Shown here one piece after another: positions 33,039 through 40,475 of a stretch of DNA of 64,000 nt. Made by a program: the position numbers and the translations under genes. Origin of the DNA: Martinezella dioscoreae (GTDB lineage: Bacteria; Pseudomonadota; Alphaproteobacteria; Rhizobiales; Rhizobiaceae); the NCBI RefSeq assembly GCF_009176305.1, contig NZ_BLAJ01000002.1, positions 62,001 to 126,000 on the forward strand. The letters are read 5' to 3'. Below the pieces are notes generated by a model, which had not been told where the DNA came from, searched no databases, and worked only from the letters and a program-made list of their open reading frames with translations. Within the stretch, counting starts at the first letter, position 1, and each line of letters opens with the position of its first letter.

Positions 33039-33845
33039 ATGCAAAAGCACAATCGTCCGACGGTTGCTGATCTCCTGTCGCTCAAAGGAAAGCGACAATT
33101 GACAATGCTGCGCGTCACGTCACTTGAGGAAGCGGAAGCCGCCGAGAGAGCCGGCATCGATATGCTTTCTGTCCCACCAGCACTTTTGGCCCCCTCATTC
33201 CGTGAAGCCGCGCCAAGCCCCTTTGCAGTACCGGGCCTGGGATATGGCGACTATGTCTCGGCAGAAGAATATATGCGGGAGGCATTCAAGGCACTGAAAG
33301 CCGGAGGTGATGCCGTTTATTGCGCTGCAAGCCTCGCGATCATTCGACGAATGCGGGATGAGGGAATTCCTGTCTGCAGCCACGTTGGCCTCATTCCGTC
33401 TAAGGCGACATGGACGGGCGGTTTCCGCGCCGTCGGAAAAACGTCGATCAGCGCTTTTGAAATTTGGCGCCAGACCAAGGCGCTGGAAGAAGCCGGCGCC
33501 TTTGCCGTCGAAATCGAGGTTGTGCCGGGTGACGTTGCGGCCGCCATCAGCCAAAGAACATCGATGCTGATGATTTCGATGGGTGCGGGAACAGGATGTG
33601 ACGCGCAATATCTGTTTGCCGATGATGTCCTTGGCAGCAATCGCGGCCATCGCCCCCGCCATGCGAAGGTCTACCGCGATTTCGCGGCAGAGTTCGATCG
33701 GCTGCAGAATGAGCGCATTGCTGCCTTTGCCGAATTTGCCGGGGACGTTCGTTCCGGCGTCTATCCGGAGAAGAAGCACCAGGTCGGGATCGACAGGCAA
33801 GAGCTCGAGGCGTTCCTGCATATGATCGCCGAGCAAACTCTTTAA
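33039..33845 (+). CDS. PanB-like ketopantoate hydroxymethyltransferase family protein, divergent
   Basis: A 268-residue TIM barrel of the PanB/PEP-mutase superfamily. PanB-like landmarks are ICSHVGLIPSK in modified form (PVCSHVGLIPSKATWTGGFR), the Glu in AVEIEVVPGDVA, SMGAGTGCDAQYLFADDVLG, HRPRHAKVYRDF and SGVYPEKKH. PanB adds the hydroxymethyl group of 5,10-methylene-tetrahydrofolate to ketoisovalerate. Here the N-terminal GDS metal-site segment and the usual active-site Lys region are not recognisable, so the acceptor probably differs. GAGGAAC stands before the ATG. Its place between the oxygenase trio and two folate enzymes suggests it uses, or makes, methylene-tetrahydrofolate in this pathway (inference). 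Confidence 0.75.
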   Translation: MQKHNRPTVADLLSLKGKRQLTMLRVTSLEEAEAAERAGIDMLSVPPALLAPSFREAAPSPFAVPGLGYGDYVSAEEYMREAFKALKAGGDAVYCAASLAIIRRMRDEGIPVCSHVGLIPSKATWTGGFRAVGKTSISAFEIWRQTKALEEAGAFAVEIEVVPGDVAAAISQRTSMLMISMGAGTGCDAQYLFADDVLGSNRGHRPRHAKVYRDFAAEFDRLQNERIAAFAEFAGDVRSGVYPEKKHQVGIDRQELEAFLHMIAEQTL

Positions 33846-33898
33846 TCGCACCTTAGGCTTCGGATGAAGCATTTACACATCGAATTGGGCTATCTCGA

Positions 33899-34783
33899 AT
33901 GAAAACCTATGTATTGACAGTGACGTGCCAATCGACGCGTGGGATCGTTGCGGCGATCTCGAACTATCTGGCCGGACAGGGCTGCAACATCGTCGATTCC
34001 AGCCAGTTCGACGATCTCGATACCGGCAAGTTCTTCATGCGCGTCTCCTTCATCTCCGAGGAAGGGGTGGGCCAGGCAGCGCTCGTCGAAGGCTTCAAGC
34101 CGATCGCGGAAAAGTTCGCCATGGATGCCGAGATCCATGACGAGAAGAAGCGCATGAAGGTGCTGCTCATGGTCTCGCGCTTCGGCCATTGCCTGAACGA
34201 CCTGCTCTATCGCTGGAAGATCGGCGCGCTGCCGATCGACATCGTCGGCGTCGTCTCCAACCATTTCGATTACCAGAAGGTGGTCGTCAATCACGACATC
34301 CCCTTCCACCACATCAAGGTGACGAAGGACAACAAACCGCAGGCCGAAGCCCAGCTTTTGGAACTGGTCGAGCAGACCGGCACCGAGCTCGTCGTGCTGG
34401 CCCGCTACATGCAGGTTCTGTCGGATGCGCTCTGCCGGAAGATGTCGGGCCGCATCATCAACATCCACCATTCCTTCCTGCCGTCCTTCAAGGGGGCGAA
34501 TCCCTACAAGCAGGCCTATGAGCGCGGGGTGAAGCTGATCGGAGCGACGGCGCATTATGTGACGGCCGATCTCGACGAAGGTCCGATCATCGAGCAGGAC
34601 ACGGCGCGCATCACGCATGCGCAGTCGGCCGAGGATTATGTCTCGATCGGCCGCGATGTGGAAAGCCAGGTGCTGGCGCGCGCCATCCATGCCCATATCC
34701 ATTATCGCACCTTCCTCAACGGCAACCGCACCGTCGTCTTCCCGGCAAGCCCAGGCTCCTATGCCTCCGAGCGCATGGGGTAA
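33899..34783 (+). CDS. purU: Formyltetrahydrofolate deformylase
   Basis: A 294-residue PurU. It hydrolyses 10-formyl-tetrahydrofolate to formate and tetrahydrofolate. An N-terminal ACT domain (about 1-85, YVLTVTCQSTRGIVAAISNY) precedes the formyltransferase-fold catalytic domain, with NIHHSFLPSFKGANPYKQAY, VKLIGATAHYVTADLDEGPI and the catalytic Asn/His/Asp set. The next gene, folD, begins almost at its stop. With FolD it converts a C1 unit on folate to free formate, the expected exit for formaldehyde released by demethylation. It is likely a pathway-specific copy. Confidence 0.95.
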   Translation: MKTYVLTVTCQSTRGIVAAISNYLAGQGCNIVDSSQFDDLDTGKFFMRVSFISEEGVGQAALVEGFKPIAEKFAMDAEIHDEKKRMKVLLMVSRFGHCLNDLLYRWKIGALPIDIVGVVSNHFDYQKVVVNHDIPFHHIKVTKDNKPQAEAQLLELVEQTGTELVVLARYMQVLSDALCRKMSGRIINIHHSFLPSFKGANPYKQAYERGVKLIGATAHYVTADLDEGPIIEQDTARITHAQSAEDYVSIGRDVESQVLARAIHAHIHYRTFLNGNRTVVFPASPGSYASERMG

Positions 34784-34786
34784 GTG

Positions 34787-35692
34787 ATGGCGCTCGCGAC
34801 GGTGATCGACGGGAAACAAGCAGCAGCTTCGGTGATCGAGGCCGTGAAGGCTGCGGCGGCTGGGCTTGAGGCGGAGGCCGGGGTGAAGACCGGGCTTGCG
34901 GTCGTCATCGTCGGCGACGATCCGGCCAGCCACGCCTATGTGAACTCCAAGAGCAAGATGGCCAAGGAGTGCGGCTTCAAGTCCATCCAGCACACGCTGC
35001 CGGCGGAGACGACGCAGGAAGAGCTGGCAAGGCTCGTCCAGTCGCTGAACGACGATGCCTCCATCCACGGCATTCTCGTACAGCTGCCGCTGCCGAAGCA
35101 TCTGAATTCGGATGACATCATTCAGTCGATCAAGCCGGAGAAGGATGTCGATGGCTTGCATGTGGTCAATGCCGGCAAGCTTGCGACCGGCGATCTCGAA
35201 ACCGGGCTGATCTCGTGTACGCCGGCCGGCGCCATGCTTTTGGTACGCTCCATCCATGGCGAGGACCTGTCGGGTCTGAATGCGGTGGTCATTGGCCGCT
35301 CCAACCTGTTCGGTAAGCCGATGGCGCAATTGCTGCTGTCTGCCAATGCGACTGTCACGACGGCGCATTCGCGCACGAAGGATCTCGCCTCGGTGGCAAG
35401 AGGTGCGGATATTCTGGTGGCCGCCGTCGGCCGCCCGGAGATGGTCAAGGCCGATTGGGTGAAGCCCGGTGCCACCGTTATCGATGTCGGCATCAACCGG
35501 ATCGATGCACCCGAGCGCGGCGAGGGCAAGAGCCGGCTGGTGGGTGATGTCGCCTATGGTGAAGCATCCGAAGTCGCTGCCGCGATCACGCCGGTTCCCG
35601 GCGGTGTCGGACCGATGACGATCGCCATGCTGATGGCCAATACCGTCATCGCTGCCCATCGTGCCGCGGGTAAGAAGCCGCCGAGGTTTTGA
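34787..35692 (+). CDS. folD: Bifunctional methylene-THF dehydrogenase / methenyl-THF cyclohydrolase
   Basis: A 301-residue FolD, oxidising 5,10-methylene-tetrahydrofolate to the 10-formyl form in two steps with NADP+. Motifs visible: [20 protein letters not shown] (with the catalytic Lys in [10 protein letters not shown]), [42 protein letters not shown] and [18 protein letters not shown]. An in-frame GTG at 34784 directly follows the purU stop; the ATG at 34787 is preferred. It is last in the oxygenase-C1 operon and is probably a duplicate of a housekeeping folD elsewhere. Confidence 0.95.
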   Translation: MALATVIDGKQAAASVIEAVKAAAAGLEAEAGVKTGLAVVIVGDDPASHAYVNSKSKMAKECGFKSIQHTLPAETTQEELARLVQSLNDDASIHGILVQLPLPKHLNSDDIIQSIKPEKDVDGLHVVNAGKLATGDLETGLISCTPAGAMLLVRSIHGEDLSGLNAVVIGRSNLFGKPMAQLLLSANATVTTAHSRTKDLASVARGADILVAAVGRPEMVKADWVKPGATVIDVGINRIDAPERGEGKSRLVGDVAYGEASEVAAAITPVPGGVGPMTIAMLMANTVIAAHRAAGKKPPRF

Positions 35693-36029
35693 GGGAGAGA
35701 GCTGTTTAGACCACTGCACCATCGAGCTCGTTTATCGGCGACGGCTAAAGTTAATCGACCAGCACGAGGAGCGTTTTTTGCCTCCTAAGCGAGTTCGCTA
35801 TCACAAGGTGGGAGGAGAACTAGGCTTATCCAACTCGACACGAGCAAGCTCAGCCTGCTGCTTCCGATCGTTCCTTGTCAGTCGTCTAATGAGGATCATC
35901 GCGCTCATCAAAATTGCATATTCTCCGCGCAAATTTTCAGATCGCTCAATTTTTCATCAACACCATAACACCTTCCCTCGAACAAAATCAACCACTTACG
36001 ATCTGGCACGCCATTTGCTTCGTATTTGG
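35693..36029. other. Intergenic stretch before the guanidine riboswitch
   Basis: About 337 bases, AT-rich on its right half. It must contain the promoter of the guanidine operon. I see no gene and no clear -35/-10 pair that I would defend. Confidence 0.5.
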
Positions 36030-36146
36030 TTGAGTTGGTGGCTAGGGTTCCGGCGCTTCACATGAAGCGTGGCTGGTCCGAGAGCCACCACCGGCTGGGG
36101 GAGAAATCCCACCGGATGCACGGCGGGATAAAAGCCCGGGAGACCT
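36030..36146 (+). promoter_or_regulatory. Guanidine-I (ykkC class) riboswitch
   Basis: The conserved ykkC core is readable in order: GGTGGCTAGGGTTCCG at 36037-36052, CTGGTCCGAGAG at 36073-36084, and ACGGCGGGATAAAAGCCCGG at 36120-36139 followed by GAGA. These are the invariant parts of the guanidine-I aptamer, which binds guanidinium and turns gene expression on. The outer limits are approximate. The genes downstream are exactly those expected for guanidine import and breakdown. Confidence 0.93.
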
Positions 36147-36186
36147 CGTAAGCCAAGGGATTGGCGGCGCGATGGTCTTTGCCGAT

Positions 36187-36210
36187 CCCTTTTTGAAAAA
36201 AGCAAAAGGG
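36187..36210 (+). promoter_or_regulatory. Hairpin occluding the ribosome site after the riboswitch
   Basis: CCCTTTT at 36187-36193 pairs with AAAAGGG at 36204-36210 around a 10-base loop. The right arm overlaps the Shine-Dalgarno (AAGGGGAA) of the first gene. It is a candidate expression platform controlling translation. A T-run lies in the left arm, not after the stem, so it does not look like an intrinsic terminator. Confidence 0.5.
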
Positions 36211-36218
36211 GAATTTCA

Positions 36219-37292
36219 ATGCAGACTTTTTCGAAAATCCTTTCCGTCACAGCCCTGTCCGTATCGCTGGCCTTCGGGCTTGGTTCGGTCGCCAGTGCTG
36301 CGCCGAAGACCAGCTTCAAGGTCGCCTGGTCGATCTATGTCGGCTGGATGCCCTGGGGCTATGCGAGCGACCACGGCATCGTCAAGAAATGGGCCGACAA
36401 ATATGGCATCAATATCGAGGTCACACAGTTCAACGACTATGTCGAGTCGATGAACCAATATACGGCCGGCGCCTTCGATGCCGTAACGCTCACCAACATG
36501 GATGGCCTTTCGATCCCTGCGGCCGGCGGCGTCGATACGACGGCCGTCATCGTCGGTGACTTTTCCAATGGCAATGACGCTGTCATCCTGAAGGACAAGA
36601 CCAGCCTGGCCGATATCAAGGGCCAGAACGTCAACCTCGTCGAATATTCCGTTTCCCACTATCTGCTGGCGCGCGCGCTCGACAGCATCAAGCTCAGCGA
36701 ACGCGACGTGAAGGTGGTCAATACCTCCGATGCCGACATGGTAGCGGCCTATAAGACGCCTGACGTTTCCGCCGTCGTGACCTGGAACCCGCTTGTTTCG
36801 ACCATTCTCGAAGACTCCAGCGCCAAGAAGGTTTTCGACAGTTCGCAGGTGCCGGGCGAAATCATCGATCTGATGGTCGCCAACAGCAATGTGCTGAAAG
36901 ACAACCCGAATTTCGGCAAGGCACTCGCCGGTATCTGGTATGAAACCGCCGCGCTGATGAAGGCCGACACGGCGGAGGGCAAGGCCGCCCGCGAAGCCAT
37001 GGGCAAGGCATCGGGCACGGACCTCAAGGGCTTCGAGGCGCAGCTCGCTGCGACCCGCCTTTTCGACAAGCCCGCCGATGCGCTCACCTTTACCACCTCG
37101 CCGAACCTGCCGAAGACCATGGATCTCGTGCGCAATTTCCTCTTTCAGAAGGGGCTTCTCGGCAATGGCGCGCCTTCCGCCGATGTCATCGGCATCGAAA
37201 TGCCCGATGGCAAAGTCCTCGGCGACGGCAGCAACGTGAAGCTTCGCTTCACCGAAGCCTACATGAAGTCGGCCGCCGACGGTCTGCTCTGA
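36219..37292 (+). CDS. ABC transporter substrate-binding protein, urea/guanidine-associated
   Basis: A 357-residue periplasmic protein with a signal peptide (about 1-27, ALSVSLAFGLGSVASA) and the NMT1/nitrate-sulfonate-taurine-type fold: FKVAWSIYVGWMPWGYASDH, NDYVESMNQYTAGAFDAVTL, VTWNPLVSTIL. This is the binding protein described as a putative urea ABC transporter component next to urea carboxylase genes. Behind a guanidine riboswitch it most likely binds guanidine or a guanidino compound (inference). AAGGGGAA stands before the ATG and is masked by a hairpin. A strong stem-loop follows the gene. Confidence 0.9.
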   Translation: MQTFSKILSVTALSVSLAFGLGSVASAAPKTSFKVAWSIYVGWMPWGYASDHGIVKKWADKYGINIEVTQFNDYVESMNQYTAGAFDAVTLTNMDGLSIPAAGGVDTTAVIVGDFSNGNDAVILKDKTSLADIKGQNVNLVEYSVSHYLLARALDSIKLSERDVKVVNTSDADMVAAYKTPDVSAVVTWNPLVSTILEDSSAKKVFDSSQVPGEIIDLMVANSNVLKDNPNFGKALAGIWYETAALMKADTAEGKAAREAMGKASGTDLKGFEAQLAATRLFDKPADALTFTTSPNLPKTMDLVRNFLFQKGLLGNGAPSADVIGIEMPDGKVLGDGSNVKLRFTEAYMKSAADGLL

Positions 37293-37304
37293 CCTTCCTT
37301 GAAC

Positions 37305-37324
37305 GGCGGCGCAGCAGCGCCGCC
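37305..37324 (+). repeat. Intercistronic stem-loop after the binding-protein gene
   Basis: GGCGGCGC at 37305-37312 and GCGCCGCC at 37317-37324 with an AGCA loop, 13 bases after the stop. Stems at this place commonly protect the binding-protein mRNA so that it is made in excess over the permease. Confidence 0.5.
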
Positions 37325-37349
37325 AGCCTTTCCTTTCGCGGAGCCATTC

Positions 37350-38168
37350 ATGCGTTGGATCAATACCAAGCCAACTCCCGGTGCGCAGCTTGCCTTGACG
37401 CTCTTGCCCTTTGCGCTGCTGATCATTGCCTATGCGATCGGTTCCGCCGCAAGGCTTGCCGAAAACGCCAATGACAAGCTGCTTCCGAATTTCGCCGGCT
37501 TTGCCGATGCCATCAACCGCATGGCCTTCATCGCCGATCCGCGCACCGGAGACTACCTCCTGTGGTCGGACACTGGGGCAAGTCTCGTCCGGCTGCTCTC
37601 CGGTCTTGGCATCTCCACGGCGATCGCGCTTTGCCTGGGCATGCTGATCGGCATGCTCCCCTATCTGAGGGCGCTTCTGTCTCCCTTCGTCGCCGTCATT
37701 TCCATGGTGCCGCCGCTGGCCCTGCTGCCGATACTCTTCATCGTCATGGGCCTCGGCGAGACGTCGAAGATCGCCCTCATCGTCATCGGTGTTGCGCCGA
37801 CGATGATCCGCGACCTGGCCCTGAAGGCGCTGGAACTGCCGCGTGAACAGATCGTCAAGGCGGAGACACTTGGCGGCTCCTCCTGGCAGATCGCCCTTCG
37901 CGTCGTGCTGCCGCAGATCCTGCCGCGACTGATCACCTGCCTCAGGCTGCAGCTCGGGCCGGCCTGGCTGTTCCTGATCGCCGCCGAAGCGATCTCGTCC
38001 GATTCCGGCCTCGGCTACCGCATCTTCCTCGTTCGTCGCTATCTGTCGATGGACGTGATCTTTCCCTACGTGGTCTGGATCACCCTGCTTGCCGTGGTCA
38101 TGAACTACCTGCTCGATCGCATCCGCATCGCCGTCTTCCCCTGGTCCGAACTGGAGAAGCAGACATGA
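37350..38168 (+). CDS. ABC transporter permease (guanidine/urea-type)
   Basis: A 272-residue inner-membrane permease with about six helices and the BPD_transp_1 coupling loop (EQIVKAETLGGSSWQIALRV). A periplasmic stretch lies between helix 1 and 2. The ATG at 37350 is six bases after GGAG; the frame starts earlier at 37299 without a ribosome site. The stop overlaps the ATPase start (ATGA). It belongs to the nitrate/sulfonate/bicarbonate importer family and pairs with the binding protein upstream. Confidence 0.9.
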   Translation: MRWINTKPTPGAQLALTLLPFALLIIAYAIGSAARLAENANDKLLPNFAGFADAINRMAFIADPRTGDYLLWSDTGASLVRLLSGLGISTAIALCLGMLIGMLPYLRALLSPFVAVISMVPPLALLPILFIVMGLGETSKIALIVIGVAPTMIRDLALKALELPREQIVKAETLGGSSWQIALRVVLPQILPRLITCLRLQLGPAWLFLIAAEAISSDSGLGYRIFLVRRYLSMDVIFPYVVWITLLAVVMNYLLDRIRIAVFPWSELEKQT

Positions 38169-38986
38169 GCGAGCTCAGAATCGAAAAGGTCTGGAAGGAA
38201 TATGGCGACCAGATCGTGCTTGAGGATGTCTCGCTGACGGTGGCCTCGCGTGCCTTCGTCGCGCTCGTCGGCCCCTCCGGCTGCGGCAAGTCCACCTTCC
38301 TGCGCATGATTTTGGGACAAGAACAGCCGACGCGCGGGACGATCCTGCTCGATGGCACAGCCCTGCCCTCGGAACCCGGCGCCGATCGCGGCGTCGTCTT
38401 CCAGCGCTATTCGGTCTTTCCGCATCTGACCGCGCTCGGCAACGTACTGCTCGGCAAGGAACTTGCCGGCTCGCGCTACAAGGCAAGGCTTTTCGGCTCG
38501 GCGCGTCGCCATGCCACCGACGAGGCACGTCAGCTTCTTGAGGAAGTCGGTCTTGCCGGCGCCGAGAACAAGTACCCGGCCCAGCTTTCCGGCGGTATGC
38601 AGCAGCGCCTGGCGCTTGCGCAAGCGCTCATCATGCGACCGAAAGTGCTGCTGCTCGACGAACCCTTCGGTGCGCTCGATCCAGGTATCCGCGCCGAAAT
38701 CCATACGTTGATGAAACGCCTCTGGCACGAGACGCAGATGACCGTTGTCATGGTGACCCATGACATGCGCGAGGCCTTCACGCTTGCGACCCGCGTCGTC
38801 GCCTTCGAGCGCCGCCGCGACCGGCCAGAAGAGAAGGAGCGCTACGGCGCCACCATTACCAAGGACATTTCCATCTGGCCGCCGCGCATTGCCGGCGCAG
38901 CCTCGATCTTTGGCCCCGACCGGGACGGCCCGGTCTCTTCCCTGGGGCACCGCCGGGACGACCTGGCACCATCGGGAGATATTTAG
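38165..38986 (+). CDS. ABC transporter ATPase (guanidine/urea-type)
   Basis: A 273-residue ATP-binding subunit with all catalytic motifs: Walker A GPSGCGKST (about 38-46), Q-loop FQRYSVFPHL, signature LSGGMQQR, Walker B VLLLDEPFGALDP and H-loop VTHDMREA. The C-terminal tail of about 50 residues (ITKDISIWPPRIAG onwards) is longer than a minimal ATPase. It is translationally coupled to the permease, and the DUF1989 gene follows after two bases. Confidence 0.93.
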   Translation: MSELRIEKVWKEYGDQIVLEDVSLTVASRAFVALVGPSGCGKSTFLRMILGQEQPTRGTILLDGTALPSEPGADRGVVFQRYSVFPHLTALGNVLLGKELAGSRYKARLFGSARRHATDEARQLLEEVGLAGAENKYPAQLSGGMQQRLALAQALIMRPKVLLLDEPFGALDPGIRAEIHTLMKRLWHETQMTVVMVTHDMREAFTLATRVVAFERRRDRPEEKERYGATITKDISIWPPRIAGAASIFGPDRDGPVSSLGHRRDDLAPSGDI

Positions 38987-38988
38987 CC

Positions 38989-39807
38989 ATGCAGCATGTC
39001 AGACGTTCGCCAGAAGAGATCGCCGCCAATCGTGCGCGCTATGAAGATCATCAACGCAAGGGGCTGGAATTCGCGCCGAAGGCATTGCCGGCGGCAAGTC
39101 CGCTTCCCGCCCCGCCAATCGACCCTTCCCTCGTCCTGCACCGGGAGATCCTGCCCGGCGGCTGGTACTGGTCGACACGCGTCAAGACGGGCGAGACTTT
39201 GCGCATCGCGCAGGAGCAAGGCTTTTCCTCCGTATCGCTGATTGCCTGGAACGCGGCGGATCCGAGCGAACGGCTGAACCTCGTCGATACGGTCAAGGTG
39301 CAATGGACGACGGCGCTGTCGAAGGGCCGCGTAATCTTCTCCGACATGGGGCGTGTCATGTTCTCGGTGACGGAGGATTCCTCCGGCGCCCATGATTGCC
39401 TGATGGGAGGCTCCACCGCCGCCTCCAATGAGACAAAATATGGCCAAGACCTGCGCAACAGCCGCGACAATTTCATCCTGCTCGCGACGAAAGCAGGCTT
39501 GGATCGGCGCGATATTCCAGCAGCTTTCACGCTTTTCGCGCCGGTTCGGGTCGATGCGGACGGCAAGTTCGCCTGGAAGCCGGACCTTCTGCATGGCGGC
39601 GACTATGTTCATCTTCGCGCCGAGATGGACCTGATTGTCGGCTTTTCCAATTGTCCGCACCCGCTCGATCCAAACCCGCATTACGCGCCGAAACCGGTGA
39701 CCGTGACCCGCATCGCCGCCCAGCCGATCGCCGAAGACGATCTGTGCCGCACGGCCACCGCCGAAGCCGTGCGCGGCTTTGAAAACAACGCATTCGCCAA
39801 TCTTTGA
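38989..39807 (+). CDS. Urea-carboxylase-associated protein 1 (DUF1989), carboxyguanidine deiminase subunit
   Basis: A 272-residue DUF1989 protein. Visible motifs: LPGGWYWSTRVKTGETLRI, SLIAWNAADPSERLNLVDTV, KGRVIFSDMGRVMFSVTEDS, HDCLMGG and DLIVGFSNCPHPLDPN. The family is known as UAAP1. Together with UAAP2 it forms the two-subunit enzyme that removes ammonia from N-carboxyguanidine to give allophanate in bacterial guanidine breakdown (CgdA/CgdB). Its Cys, His and Asp residues are probably metal or catalytic residues, but I do not assign them. It lies directly between the importer and UAAP2. Confidence 0.92.
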   Translation: MQHVRRSPEEIAANRARYEDHQRKGLEFAPKALPAASPLPAPPIDPSLVLHREILPGGWYWSTRVKTGETLRIAQEQGFSSVSLIAWNAADPSERLNLVDTVKVQWTTALSKGRVIFSDMGRVMFSVTEDSSGAHDCLMGGSTAASNETKYGQDLRNSRDNFILLATKAGLDRRDIPAAFTLFAPVRVDADGKFAWKPDLLHGGDYVHLRAEMDLIVGFSNCPHPLDPNPHYAPKPVTVTRIAAQPIAEDDLCRTATAEAVRGFENNAFANL

Positions 39808-39823
39808 GCCGGGAGAGACGATC

Positions 39824-40474
39824 ATGAGCGATTTCATTCAGACCGCGCCGTCCCGCACGCTCGACAAGGCGGTGCAGGATCATTTCATCGCCGCCGAGGC
39901 GCCGTTTTCGACCATCGTGCGCAAGGGCCAGACGCTGCGCATCGAAGACAGCTACGGCCAGCAGGCGATCGACACGCTGTTCTACAATGCCGAGGACTAT
40001 TCCGAGCGCTATTCCAACCAGGACACGATGCGCGAACAGGGCGCCGCCTATATCACCACAGGCACCCGGATCATCTCCAACGAAGGGCGCGTCATGCTGA
40101 CGATGACCGCCGACAGCTGCGGCCGTCACGACACGTCGGCAGGCGCGTGCTCCTGCGAGAGCAATACAGTCCGCTTTGGCCACGGCACGAAATATCTTCA
40201 CGCCTGCCGCGACAATTTCGTGCTGGAAGTCTCCAAGCATGGCATGGGCAAGCGCGACGTCGTGCCCAATATCAATTTCTTCATGAACGTGCCGATCGAA
40301 CCGTCGGGTGAAATGACGATCGTCGACGGCATCTCCGCTCCGGGTGACTATGTCGAGCTCAAGGCCGAGATGGACGTGCTTCTCGTCATCTCCAATTGCC
40401 CGCAGATCAACAATCCCTGCAACGGCTTCGACCCGACGCCGATCCGAGTCCTTGTATGGGACGGTGAGGCCTGA
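39824..40474 (+). CDS. Urea-carboxylase-associated protein 2 (DUF1989), carboxyguanidine deiminase subunit
   Basis: A 216-residue DUF1989 protein (UAAP2 type): STIVRKGQTLRIEDSYGQQA, DTLFYNAEDYSERYSNQDTM, TADSCGRHDTSAGACSCESN, FMNVPIEPSGEM and VISNCPQINNPCNGFDPTPI. GGGAGAG leads into the ATG at 39824. It is the partner of the preceding DUF1989 protein in the deiminase complex. The Cys-rich HDTSAGACSCE segment corresponds to HDCLMGG in UAAP1. Only one base separates its stop from the carboxylase start. Confidence 0.92.
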   Translation: MSDFIQTAPSRTLDKAVQDHFIAAEAPFSTIVRKGQTLRIEDSYGQQAIDTLFYNAEDYSERYSNQDTMREQGAAYITTGTRIISNEGRVMLTMTADSCGRHDTSAGACSCESNTVRFGHGTKYLHACRDNFVLEVSKHGMGKRDVVPNINFFMNVPIEPSGEMTIVDGISAPGDYVELKAEMDVLLVISNCPQINNPCNGFDPTPIRVLVWDGEA

Positions 40475-40475
40475 G

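Noticed and set aside
33890..35722. A 610-codon open frame on the minus strand opposite purU and folD
   Set aside because: Its composition (His, Asp and Arg rich) and lack of any domain mark it as the antisense shadow of two well-identified genes in high-GC DNA.
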